Origin: Thermoplasmata archaeon | GTDB taxonomy: Archaea; Thermoplasmatota; Thermoplasmata; Lutacidiplasmatales; UBA184 | Direction of reading: 5' to 3' | NCBI GenBank assembly: GCA_021828195.1 | Contig: JAKASQ010000001.1 | Location: forward strand, 105,202-169,201 | Length of the DNA stretch: 64,000 nt | Part shown: one piece after another, positions 49,166 through 58,093 of the stretch | How positions within the stretch are numbered: the stretch's first letter is position 1 | Layout: each line of letters opens with the position of its first letter | Notes under the pieces: generated by a model | What the model was told of the DNA's origin: nothing | Databases searched by the model: none | The model's input: only the letters and a program-made list of their open reading frames with translations | Program-made: the position numbers and the translations under genes

Positions 49166-49609
49166 TCAGTTGCCGGTCGGCATTTCGCTGGCGCCGTAGC
49201 CGGCGATCTCGGCGGTGAGCTGATCGATGTACTTGCGGAAGCTCGACATCACGCACCGGGGTGTGATGATCCCGACGACCCGGTCCCCGTGGCAAACGAC
49301 CATGCGCCGGATCTCTCGCTGCGCCATGCGGGCGACCACCTCATCGGTCGGCAGATCGACCGGGCACGTCTCCACGGGGAACGATGCGATTTCCTCCACG
49401 CGGACGCTCGCCGGGTCCCGACCGACGGCCACGACCTTCTCCACGATGTCCCACTCCGTCACGATCCCGCGGATCGGCAGCGTGCCGGTGCCCAGGATGG
49501 CCGAGCGCTGGTCGCTCGTCGCCAACAGCTTCGCGCATGACAAGACGTCGGTACCGACCTCGACGGTGAGGACATGTGGATCCATGATGTCCTTCGCCTT
49601 CAACCCCAT
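49166..49609 (-). CDS. CBS-domain-pair protein
   Basis: KAKDIMDPHVLTVEVGTDVLSCAKLLATSDQRSAILG...GIVTEWDIVEKV...VVGIITPRCVM. Confidence 0.9.
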   Translation of the reverse strand: MGLKAKDIMDPHVLTVEVGTDVLSCAKLLATSDQRSAILGTGTLPIRGIVTEWDIVEKVVAVGRDPASVRVEEIASFPVETCPVDLPTDEVVARMAQREIRRMVVCHGDRVVGIITPRCVMSSFRKYIDQLTAEIAGYGASEMPTGN

Positions 49610-49669
49610 GGCCGCCGCACCGCGCGGCGTGATATATCGCCGGCTGGCCCGCTTCGACCCGATCCGCCC

Positions 49670-50407
49670 TCAGTCGCGCGAGGGGCGCCGCCGCTTGCGG
49701 TAGTCATCGCGGTCGTCCCCGGTATCCCCGTAGCGTCCGCGGGGCGGACCCCGCGCAGCGTCAAACCGGCGGGGACCGCCACGCCCGCCGCCCGGAGGAT
49801 ACCGGCCCCCGCTGCGGCCGCCGGAGCGCGGAGCGAAGCCACGATTGAACGGCCTTCCCCCACCCCGCTCGCCGCGTCCGCCCTCGTCGTCCCGCCGCGG
49901 CGGTAGGGTGAACTTGTTTCCGCAGGAGCCGCACTCCCCCGCGACCGTCCCGTCCGGGTTCGTGGAGAACCGGAGCGGCCCGCCGCACTCCCGGCACGGC
50001 CGGGTGCGCGGCGCCCCAAAGTCGGAGTCTCGTCCGGGCGATGGGCGTCCCCGCGGGGCGCGCATCCGGGGAGGGCCCTCCAGCTCTCCGCCGGCACGGA
50101 GGTAACCAAATTTCGATTGGCAGCCAGGGCATATCCCTTCCACCCCTCCGCCCCCGGTTACGCGAAAGGACAGCGTTGAGCCGCAGTCTTCGCACTTCGG
50201 GCGATCCCCTCCGATCTCGGAGCCCTCCTCGGTATCGGGGCTCTGGGCCACCCTGGAGCCGCGGGCGGGCAGATTCGAAGCGTCGCCTCCGGGGGCCTGG
50301 AGGATGGTGAAGGTGTGGCCGCACTCCGCGCAACTGCCCGTCCTCACCTGAGCCGCTCGCTCGACGTATTCTACCGGGGTTCCGCAGTCCGGGCATGTCG
50401 GGGTCAT
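49670..50407 (-). CDS. Triple zinc-ribbon protein with C-terminal RGG/Gly-Arg-rich tail
   Basis: CPDCG...CAECG, CEDCG...CPGC, CRECG...CGSCG; tail GGRGERGGGRPFNRGFAPRSGGRSGGRYPPGGGRGG...KRRRPSRD. Confidence 0.72.
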   Translation of the reverse strand: MTPTCPDCGTPVEYVERAAQVRTGSCAECGHTFTILQAPGGDASNLPARGSRVAQSPDTEEGSEIGGDRPKCEDCGSTLSFRVTGGGGVEGICPGCQSKFGYLRAGGELEGPPRMRAPRGRPSPGRDSDFGAPRTRPCRECGGPLRFSTNPDGTVAGECGSCGNKFTLPPRRDDEGGRGERGGGRPFNRGFAPRSGGRSGGRYPPGGGRGGPRRFDAARGPPRGRYGDTGDDRDDYRKRRRPSRD

Positions 50408-50580
50408 GATACTACCTACGGAGCGTCAGCCGACGCCCCTCATTATCTAGAGCGTCCGTGGTCGGTGGGCCCGACGCAACCGTTCCGGGCCCGAGGAAGG
50501 CGCATGCTACAGGCTGACGCGCCAGCCGAAGAGCCCATGCCGGCCCGAGCGGCCCCGAGGAGCCGCGGGTCTCGTTCGAG

Positions 50581-51165
50581 ATGAACGCGCTCGCCCCGAT
50601 CCTGCTCGGGATCGTGCTCGGGATCTCGCTGGCGGCTCCCCCCGGTCCAATGACGGCGTTCATCATGTCCGTCGCGGTCCACTCGCGGAAGCGGGGATTC
50701 CTCGCGGGCATCGGCGCGCTGAGCGCCGACGGCGTGCTCGCCGCGATCGTTTTCGGGCTCAGCTCCACGATCAACCTGGGCGCCTACGTTCGGTACGTCT
50801 ACGTCCTGGGCGCTGCCGTGATGGTCGGGTTCGGACTGCTCATCCTGCGCTCTCACGAGAGCGCGGCGCCGTTCGACCGGCCGGGTTGGCAGGTGTACTT
50901 GCAGGGCTTCGGCCTGGGGCTGGGCAACCCGTTCCAGATTCTTTGGTGGTTTAGTGCGGGGCTCGCGTTCGCCTACGCCGGGGGGGCGCTCCTGTTTGCC
51001 GGACTCTTCGGGGCGATCGCGGCCTACGTGCTCGGGTTCACACTCCTTGTCCACCAGGGCGCCGGCCAGCACCCATCGGCCCGCCGATGGATCATCGGGG
51101 GCTCGGCGGCCCTGATCTTCGCGTTCGGCGGCTACTTCGTACTCCTCGCGGTAGGTGGGGTCTAA
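50581..51165 (+). CDS. LysE-family transporter
   Basis: LGIVLGISLAAPPGPMTAFIMS; GFGLGLGNPFQILWW; six TM-like segments. Confidence 0.85.
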   Translation: MNALAPILLGIVLGISLAAPPGPMTAFIMSVAVHSRKRGFLAGIGALSADGVLAAIVFGLSSTINLGAYVRYVYVLGAAVMVGFGLLILRSHESAAPFDRPGWQVYLQGFGLGLGNPFQILWWFSAGLAFAYAGGALLFAGLFGAIAAYVLGFTLLVHQGAGQHPSARRWIIGGSAALIFAFGGYFVLLAVGGV

Positions 51166-51174
51166 GCCCGTCGC

Positions 51175-51978
51175 CTACGGCGTGCGGAGCGCGCGCCGCC
51201 CGAGCACGACGGCGAGCGAGATGAACGCGGCGGCCCATGCGAGCAGGGCCAGCAGGTAGACCTCAGGAATGTACGGGTAGTACGAGCTCGAACCGAAGAG
51301 GTTCTCGCGCAGCACGTTGACGCAGAGGGAGACCGGGTTGTACTCCGCGATCTGATGGAGCCAGTCCGGACCGACCCCCGGGGGATAGAGCGCGTTCGAC
51401 GTGAAGAGAATCGGGAGGTTCAACAGGTTCACGATTCCGAAGTACGACTGCGGGCTCTCGAGCGCGAACCCGAAGGCGAGGAAGAGCGCGTTGAACATCA
51501 GGGCCAGCACGAGGACGGCGATCACGATCTCGAACCCCCCGAGACCCCCGACCGATCCCGTGACGGTCAGGCCCACGAAGCCGGGAATGTGCGCGAGCAG
51601 GACCGCGAGACCGAGTACGAGGAACGCCGGCACGAGCGCGATTAGGGAGCGGAAGATCAGCGGCGAGAGGAAGATTACCGACCGGGGGGCGGGGGTTGCG
51701 GCCTGGCGCTTGACGATGCCGAGCCCCTTGTCGAAGATGACGTTCGCCCCGGAGAACAGAGACATTGTCAGCGCGACGAATCCGACCATGCCCGCGGCGA
51801 AGTACGAGATGTAGTTCGGAGCGCCGAGGTACTGCGCCGGTCCGCCGGGGTAGTTGAATCCCTGCCCGAAGAGGATCAAGTAGAGGACGGGAACGAGCAG
51901 GCTGGAGATGATCCATACCGGGGTCCGGATGTACCGGAGCCACTCCCGGCGTAGCAGGGCCCCGAGCTCGCGGAGCAT
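51175..51978 (-). CDS. ABC-2 type transporter permease
   Basis: MLRELGALLRREWLRYIRTPVWIISSLLVPVLYLILFG; six TM; ATG overlaps ATPase stop (TAATG). Confidence 0.89.
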   Translation of the reverse strand: MLRELGALLRREWLRYIRTPVWIISSLLVPVLYLILFGQGFNYPGGPAQYLGAPNYISYFAAGMVGFVALTMSLFSGANVIFDKGLGIVKRQAATPAPRSVIFLSPLIFRSLIALVPAFLVLGLAVLLAHIPGFVGLTVTGSVGGLGGFEIVIAVLVLALMFNALFLAFGFALESPQSYFGIVNLLNLPILFTSNALYPPGVGPDWLHQIAEYNPVSLCVNVLRENLFGSSSYYPYIPEVYLLALLAWAAAFISLAVVLGRRALRTP

Positions 51979-52979
51979 TACGGACGACCCCCGCGCATCT
52001 GGCCCATCCGCTCCGACGCCCACCCGCTGTGCTCGGTACCCTCCTCGCGGTACTCCCGTCCGGTGAGTTCGAGGAAGACCTCGTCCAGGCTGGGCTTGCG
52101 GATCTCCACGCTCACGATCTCGACCCCCGCCCGGTCGCAGGCCGTCACGATCTGGGGGACCATCGCTTCTCCGCGATCGCACTTGACTCGGTACGCTCCG
52201 GCGATCACTTGAACCGCGAGCGCCCCCGGGACCGCCGAGAGGATCGGCGTGAGATCCTCGCCCTTGCTCGGCTTGACCACGACCGTGTCGCCTCCGGTGC
52301 GCTGCTTGAGCTCGTCCGGCCGACCGGTCGCCACGATCTTCCCGTGGTCGACGATCGCGAGCCGTTCGCAGAGCTGGTCGGCCTCCTCCAGGTAGTGGGT
52401 GGTCAAGAACAGCGTGACCCCGGTGTCCTTCCTCAAGTGACGAATGTAGTCCCAGAACCCCGCGCGTCCCTGCGGGTCGAGACCCAGGGTCGGTTCGTCC
52501 AGGAAGAGGATCTTCGGGGAGTGCACGACGCCGACCGCGAGCTCGAGCCGACGACGCATCCCGCCGGAATAACCCTTCACCAGACGGTCCGCGGCGGGAG
52601 CGAGCTGCATCTGATCGAGCAGCTCCCGGATCCGGCGACGTGCCTCGGGCGCCCGGATTCCCTGAAGCCCCGCGGCCACCTCGAGGTTCTCCCGACCGGT
52701 GAGCTCCCCGTCCGCCGTCGAGACCTGGAAGGCGAGGCCGATCCGCCGGCGGACCTCCTCGGGGTGCTTCGCCACGTCCAGGCCGTCGACGATGGCCCGT
52801 CCCGACGTGGGCCGCACGAGGGTCGTCAGGATGGAGACCATGGTCGTCTTGCCGGCCCCGTTGGGTCCGAGCAGTCCGAACGCTTCGCCTTCGGGAACGT
52901 TGAGCGAGACCCCGTCCACCGCGCGGATAATGTCGCCGTACACCTTGACCAGGTTCTCGCAGACGATCGCGTCGGACAT
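51978..52979 (-). CDS. ABC transporter ATP-binding protein (DrrA-like)
   Basis: GPNGAGKTTMV, YSGGMRRRLELA, ILFLDEPTLGLD, TTHYLEEAD; longer ORFs rejected. Confidence 0.93.
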   Translation of the reverse strand: MSDAIVCENLVKVYGDIIRAVDGVSLNVPEGEAFGLLGPNGAGKTTMVSILTTLVRPTSGRAIVDGLDVAKHPEEVRRRIGLAFQVSTADGELTGRENLEVAAGLQGIRAPEARRRIRELLDQMQLAPAADRLVKGYSGGMRRRLELAVGVVHSPKILFLDEPTLGLDPQGRAGFWDYIRHLRKDTGVTLFLTTHYLEEADQLCERLAIVDHGKIVATGRPDELKQRTGGDTVVVKPSKGEDLTPILSAVPGALAVQVIAGAYRVKCDRGEAMVPQIVTACDRAGVEIVSVEIRKPSLDEVFLELTGREYREEGTEHSGWASERMGQMRGGRP

Positions 52980-53144
52980 CGGGTCGAGGGACGCGTAGCA
53001 TGTGAGGATAAAACGTGGAGACGCAGGAGGGGATGGAGACCGGCCGTGCGCTCGGGGGTCCAGCCGAACCGTCCGCCGGGCGCCTCGCTCCCGGGAGGAC
53101 CCCCGTTTCGGGAAGTTTATCTGCTCGCTGAGAACTCGGCGAGC

Positions 53145-53591
53145 ATGGCGCACTGTCCCGGCACGGGCGGGGTTCCGACCTCCCGGGCGCGCCCCGAGGA
53201 GTTCCTCGAGCTCCATGCCGACCCGGCCGTGATCGGCGAGATCCACGCTGATGTCCTGCATCACAGCATCGTGCGATCCTCACCGAAGGAGTCCGCCTTG
53301 GAGCGAACGCTCCGGGTCCCGCGAAATCAAACCCTGAATTCGACCGGGAAGGTGACCAGCGACCCGCCGGAAACATTCCGGTGGGAGATCATCGGCGGCG
53401 ACGGGCCCATGGAAACGGGGTCGTGGGTCGAGAACGACTGCGCCGACGCGCCGGTAGGATCCACGCGGATCCGGACCGAGGCCGAGACCAGCCTCCGGAA
53501 GGTCCCGCGCTTCCTCCAGAAGACGGCGGCCCGGCGCGTACTGAACTCGATCGACTCACAAGACCTCGCCTACCTTCAGGTGCATCCGTAG
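53145..53591 (+). CDS. SRPBCC-like protein
   Basis: IHADVLHHSIVRSSPKESALERTLRV...ETFRWEIIGGDGPMETGSWVEND...STRIRTEAET. Confidence 0.5.
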   Translation: MAHCPGTGGVPTSRARPEEFLELHADPAVIGEIHADVLHHSIVRSSPKESALERTLRVPRNQTLNSTGKVTSDPPETFRWEIIGGDGPMETGSWVENDCADAPVGSTRIRTEAETSLRKVPRFLQKTAARRVLNSIDSQDLAYLQVHP

Positions 53592-53654
53592 CGTGGCGCG
53601 CGGTCACGACGCCCACGGGCCATCCCGATCCTCCATCCACGGGCCGAGGCGCCG

Positions 53655-54614
53655 TTGACGGACGTGATCACGGCCACGGGGCTCTCGCGGGCGTACGGCC
53701 GCGGTCCCCTCGCGGTGGACGGGCTCGATTTCTCGATCCGCCGAGGTGAGATCTTCGCGCTTCTCGGCCCGAACGGCGCCGGCAAGACCACGACGATCCG
53801 CCTGATCGCCGGGCTGATCGAGCCAACCGCGGGTCGGGTCCTCGTCCACGGGATGCCGACGACCGACCGGTCCCACCTGCAAGAGATCCACGACGCGGTC
53901 GGTGTGCTTCCCGAGGTCCCCGGCCACTACGAGAGCCTGTCGGCGTACCGCAATCTCCGCTTTCACGGTCGCCTGCACGGCCTATCGGACGGGCAGATCC
54001 ACGATCGCGCGCGCGAGCTCCTCGGCGCGTTCGATCTGTGGGAGCGCCGCGACGAGCGCGTCGCCACCTTCTCCAAGGGCATGAAGCAGAAGGTCGCACT
54101 CGTTCGGGCGATGCTCCACGCGCCGAGCTGTCTCGTGCTCGACGAGCCTATCTCGGGCCTCGACCCGCAAGCGGCGAAGACCGTGCGCGACTTCCTGATC
54201 GAGCAGCGACGCCAGGGCACGACCATCGTCCTGTCGACCCACAACTTGGACGACGCCGATCGCGTCAGCGATCGGGTCGCCGTGATCCAGACGCGGCTCC
54301 TCGCCCTCGACACTCCCTCGGCGCTCAAGGGCCGGCTCTTCCAACGTTCGGTGGCCGTTCGGCTCCAGAACGGGAACCCCGCGGTCCTCGAAGTGGCCCG
54401 GCGCCTCCCCTTCGTGCTGCACGCGACGTGGGAAGAGCCCCGCCTCCAAATTCGGATGGACCGCCCGGATGAGGACATGCCCACGGTGATCGAGGCGCTC
54501 TTGCGTGCCGGATACCGGATCCAGTACGTCGAACCGGTCTCGCCCTCGCTCGAGGACGTCTACCTGCGACTGATCCAAGAGCGCGGAGCCCCGGCCACGG
54601 AGGGTGGACCATGA
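53655..54614 (+). CDS. ABC transporter ATP-binding protein
   Basis: GPNGAGKTTTIRLIAGL, FSKGMKQKVAL, CLVLDEPISGLDP, STHNLDDAD. Confidence 0.93.
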   Translation: MTDVITATGLSRAYGRGPLAVDGLDFSIRRGEIFALLGPNGAGKTTTIRLIAGLIEPTAGRVLVHGMPTTDRSHLQEIHDAVGVLPEVPGHYESLSAYRNLRFHGRLHGLSDGQIHDRARELLGAFDLWERRDERVATFSKGMKQKVALVRAMLHAPSCLVLDEPISGLDPQAAKTVRDFLIEQRRQGTTIVLSTHNLDDADRVSDRVAVIQTRLLALDTPSALKGRLFQRSVAVRLQNGNPAVLEVARRLPFVLHATWEEPRLQIRMDRPDEDMPTVIEALLRAGYRIQYVEPVSPSLEDVYLRLIQERGAPATEGGP

Positions 54615-55354
54615 GACAGGACCGCGTCCGGGAGATCGTTCTCAAGGACCTTAGCGAGCTGCGCGCGAACCGCTCCACGCTGATCTCCCTTGTCATCTTC
54701 CCGGTCTTCCTGCTCTTCTCCGCCCTCGTTCAGGTGCAGTCCGCGGTCGCCGCGGCGACGCCCGGCGGCGCCGACCTGCGCGATGCCCTCCTCGGGCAGA
54801 CCGTGCTCGCCTCGAGTCTCTTGATGTTCACCGCCCCCCTGATCTCGGTCGTGGTCGGTTCCACCGGGATCGTCCTGGAGAAGACGAACCGCAGCCTCGA
54901 GCCTCTCCTCGCCAACCCGATCTCCGACTCCGAGCTGTTGTGGGGCAAGGCGCTCGCCCCGCTCATCCCCGCCCTCGCGACGGGCTATGCGGCCTTCGTC
55001 GTGCTCTTCGTCGCCGGGGACGCGATCGCCTGGGGCACGCTCGGCGGTCCGCTCTACCCGGGCCCCTTCGCGCTGTACCAGATGCTCGTTCTGATGACCC
55101 TGCTCGCGCTGATCGGAACCTTCTCCACCCTGATCGTCTCCAGCCGGGCAAAGGACGTCCGGGGAGCCCAACAGATCAGCATGCTTGTGGTCCTGCCCGT
55201 GGTGGCCGCGGCGATCGTCGGAGTCGCCCTCGCCGGAACGAACGTCGATCTGATGGGGATCCTGACGCTCGCCTTGGGCCTGATCGCGTGGCTCGTGGTG
55301 CGGATCGCCATCCGCCGCTTCCATCGCGAATCGATCCTGGTCAATTGGCAGTAG
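54611..55354 (+). CDS. ABC-2 type transporter permease
   Basis: KDLSELRANRSTLISLVIFPVFLLF; EKTNRSLEPLLANPISDSELLWGKAL; overlaps ATPase stop by 4 nt. Confidence 0.89.
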   Translation: MRQDRVREIVLKDLSELRANRSTLISLVIFPVFLLFSALVQVQSAVAAATPGGADLRDALLGQTVLASSLLMFTAPLISVVVGSTGIVLEKTNRSLEPLLANPISDSELLWGKALAPLIPALATGYAAFVVLFVAGDAIAWGTLGGPLYPGPFALYQMLVLMTLLALIGTFSTLIVSSRAKDVRGAQQISMLVVLPVVAAAIVGVALAGTNVDLMGILTLALGLIAWLVVRIAIRRFHRESILVNWQ

Positions 55355-55366
55355 CCCGCGTCGGAG

Positions 55367-56410
55367 CTAGTACGGAGGGGCGTTCTCCGCGCGGGAGGAG
55401 TACGCCGGGGTCCACACGAAGGGCGCGAGCGCCGGGTTCTGCTTCCCGAGGAACTGGACGAGCGATTCCACGCACTGTCCCACGTGGCGAGAGGCGGGAT
55501 CGCCCTTCTCCTCGGCCGGCCATCGGGCCCACCATCGGTCCACCGCCTCGGTCCAGGTGATCCCCGCGGGCACGCGGTAGCGGCGGAATCGTGGGCGGCG
55601 GTGCTGCATCCATCGTTCGATGCGGTGGGTCGCCTCGTCCGAGAAGTCATCGATCATGGCATGGAGTTCGCTTCCGGCTGGAACCGACGCGTCGACCGTT
55701 CGTAGGAAGACGAGGAGGTCCTGCACGGAACCGGCGCGATGCGCAGGGCCCGTGCTCTCGTACCGCCACCGATCCAGCACTCCGAGAAGTCCGTCCCAGC
55801 CGGAGTGGGAGTCCTCGGGCGACCCGGATCCCGAGGGAGGTTCGACGATGACCGCCTTGGGCACCGTCGGCTGGAAGAACGTCTCGACTCGGAAGATAAT
55901 CGCCCGGCCGTGAGGGGCGAGGTACACGCCCGCGACGTCGATCTGGTGGACCTGCTGGAGCGTGGACGGCGGGGCGCCGCTCGCTCCGGAGCCAGCCGCA
56001 CCGAGCCGTTGGGCCTGCCACGCCCGCTGGACCCGCATGTGGCTGACCCCGAGCGAGTGGGCCAGTTGTCGCGTCGTCCAGGGCGAACCGTCCGGACGGG
56101 CCCCGTGGGGAGGGATCCGCCAAATCCGATCGATGAGATCCGCGGGAAGGGCCGGGCGACGCCCGGAACGTGGTGCGTCCCACTGGATCCCGTCCAGCCG
56201 GTTCATGCTGAACCGGCGTCGCCACAGCGCGACGGTCTCCGGGTCGATCAAGAGATCCGCGGCGATGGCGCGGTTCGTCCAGCCGTCCGCCGCTTCGAGC
56301 ACGATCCGGGCACGGCGCGCGAGCCGAGGGGAGGTCTCGGGGGCGTCCCGCCATGTGCCGAGCTGCCCGCGTTCCTCCGGTGTCAGGGAGATCGGAAGCG
56401 CGGGCCGCAT
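55367..56410 (-). CDS. IS630-family transposase-like protein, diverged
   Basis: N-terminal LTPEERGQLGTWRDAPETSPRLARRARIVLEAADGWTNRAIAADL...VALWRRRFSMNRLDG HTH region; C-terminal DDE_3-like but atypical (IDVAGVYL, MIDDFSDEATH, TWTEAVDRWW). Confidence 0.62.
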   Translation of the reverse strand: MRPALPISLTPEERGQLGTWRDAPETSPRLARRARIVLEAADGWTNRAIAADLLIDPETVALWRRRFSMNRLDGIQWDAPRSGRRPALPADLIDRIWRIPPHGARPDGSPWTTRQLAHSLGVSHMRVQRAWQAQRLGAAGSGASGAPPSTLQQVHQIDVAGVYLAPHGRAIIFRVETFFQPTVPKAVIVEPPSGSGSPEDSHSGWDGLLGVLDRWRYESTGPAHRAGSVQDLLVFLRTVDASVPAGSELHAMIDDFSDEATHRIERWMQHRRPRFRRYRVPAGITWTEAVDRWWARWPAEEKGDPASRHVGQCVESLVQFLGKQNPALAPFVWTPAYSSRAENAPPY

Positions 56411-56461
56411 CGACCCCACTAGCGCGGCACCGCACAAATATGTTGGCGGGAAACACCCCGC

Positions 56462-57280
56462 TCAGAATCGCGCGATGCTCCCGGTGGCCAGCGCACGGTG
56501 CTCGAAGACATCCCACAGGAGGATCGCCGCCCCGTAGGCGACGAGCGCGCAGATCGCCACGGCGCCCCAGAGGATCGTGAGGGTGCCGAGAGAATCTCCG
56601 GAGATGGCCGCGCGGACCGCGGACAGGCCCCAGGTCAGGGGCAGCGCGTACCCGATCCATTGCAAGGACGATGGCAGGCTCGAGAGAGGGAAGTTGACCC
56701 CGGATAGGAGCAACCCGACGAACAGGAAGATGTTGCCGAGGATGATGGAGGTCCGCAGATACAGCGCGACGCCCCCGAGGAGGAGGCCAAACCCCACCAT
56801 CGCGAATGCCGTCAGGACGACGGAGACCGCGAGCGCCCACTCCGAGCCGGGAGCGAGAGGCACCCCGAAGAGGAACACGGCGTAGACGAGTCCCATCGCG
56901 ACCGTGGCGAGCGAGATCAAGATCGGGATCATGCCCCGTCCAAAGTACAGCGCGAGGCGGTTCGCCGGCGAGACGAGGAGGTGCTCCATCGTGCCCTGCT
57001 GCTTTTCGGAATCCGTCGTCTGGCAGACCGAGAACACGCTCGAGTAGGTGACGGTCGCGACGGCATTGCCGATCACCACGAACTGGATCTCGCTGACCGA
57101 GTCGTTGGCCAGTTGCGCCGTCAGCGCGAAGAACGAGATCTGGGTCAGCGGGATGATGAAGATCATGCCGAGGATGAAGTCGATGCGCATGAACCCGAGG
57201 GACGTGCGCGGAGCGACCACCGCGTTCGCCCAGAACGTTCTCCAGAAGGAGACCCGGTTCGCGCTCGCATCGCCCGTCAT
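56462..57280 (-). CDS. ABC-2 type transporter permease
   Basis: DSEKQQGTMEHLLVSPANRLALYFGRG; six TM. Confidence 0.88.
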   Translation of the reverse strand: MTGDASANRVSFWRTFWANAVVAPRTSLGFMRIDFILGMIFIIPLTQISFFALTAQLANDSVSEIQFVVIGNAVATVTYSSVFSVCQTTDSEKQQGTMEHLLVSPANRLALYFGRGMIPILISLATVAMGLVYAVFLFGVPLAPGSEWALAVSVVLTAFAMVGFGLLLGGVALYLRTSIILGNIFLFVGLLLSGVNFPLSSLPSSLQWIGYALPLTWGLSAVRAAISGDSLGTLTILWGAVAICALVAYGAAILLWDVFEHRALATGSIARF

Positions 57281-57283
57281 GGC

Positions 57284-58093
57284 TCAGTAATCCCCCAAGC
57301 TACCCTTCTCGAGCACTTGGCGCTCCACGCGGCGGAAGACCGACGTGGAGATCCCCAGGTACACGGCCGTGGTGGCGATCGCGCCGACCATGTCCCAGCC
57401 GAATCCCCACGAGAACCCAGCGTACCCGGGGATCCCGTTGTACCGCAAGGCATCGAGCGCCCACGTCGGAGGAAAGAGGAGGCCAATCGGGTTGGTCCAA
57501 AACGGCAGGAGAACGACCGGGAACATGCAACCCGTGCCCACGTAGAAGGCGAACTCGCCGATGTTCTGGATGAACCCGGCGTAGCGGGTGTAGACGTAGA
57601 CCGCGGCGAGCAGAGTACCGACGCTCGCGAGGGTCAACATGACGAACACGAAGAGGAGGGCGAACTCGGCCGGGTTGGGCAGCGTCGGGGACGCGCCGTT
57701 CACCGTGACGACCACGACGTACACGATCAGGCCTCCGATCAATCCGGAAACGACGTTCCACAGCACCCGCCCCAGCACGACGTAGAGGTACGGCGTTGGC
57801 GCCTGCAGCGTGGGCTCGAGAGTGCCCCAGACTCGATCCTGCCCGGTGGCCCAGCCGCTCCCGTAAAGCGTCTGGCCCCACATGCTCATCATGCCGGCCC
57901 CGAGGATCGCGTAGACGAGGAAGTTCGGCCCGGAGTTGGCGAACAGGCCGAAGGCGACGAGGCCGAAGATGACCGGCGCAATCATCGAGGGGATCAGCCA
58001 CTGCGGGTCCGCGACGAACTGCAGGACGCACAGCCGGATCGACGCGAGCGTCGAGCGCCCCCGGGACCAGCCGTAGACCTGAGCGGTCGCCAT
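57284..58093 (-). CDS. ABC-2 type transporter permease
   Basis: LQFVADPQWLIPSMIAPVIFGLVAFGLF; DRVWGTLEPTLQAPTPYLYVVLGRVL; six TM. Confidence 0.88.
   Translation of the reverse strand: MATAQVYGWSRGRSTLASIRLCVLQFVADPQWLIPSMIAPVIFGLVAFGLFANSGPNFLVYAILGAGMMSMWGQTLYGSGWATGQDRVWGTLEPTLQAPTPYLYVVLGRVLWNVVSGLIGGLIVYVVVVTVNGASPTLPNPAEFALLFVFVMLTLASVGTLLAAVYVYTRYAGFIQNIGEFAFYVGTGCMFPVVLLPFWTNPIGLLFPPTWALDALRYNGIPGYAGFSWGFGWDMVGAIATTAVYLGISTSVFRRVERQVLEKGSLGDY

Noticed and set aside
51175-53376. 733-aa minus-strand ORF spanning ATPase and permease
   Set aside because: Only the last 268 codons are protein-like; upstream part is out of frame with the real ATPase (51978..52979). Not a fusion protein.
52029-53591. 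520-aa plus-strand ORF
   Set aside because: First two thirds are antisense to the ABC ATPase; only the SRPBCC-like 3' part (53145..53591) kept.
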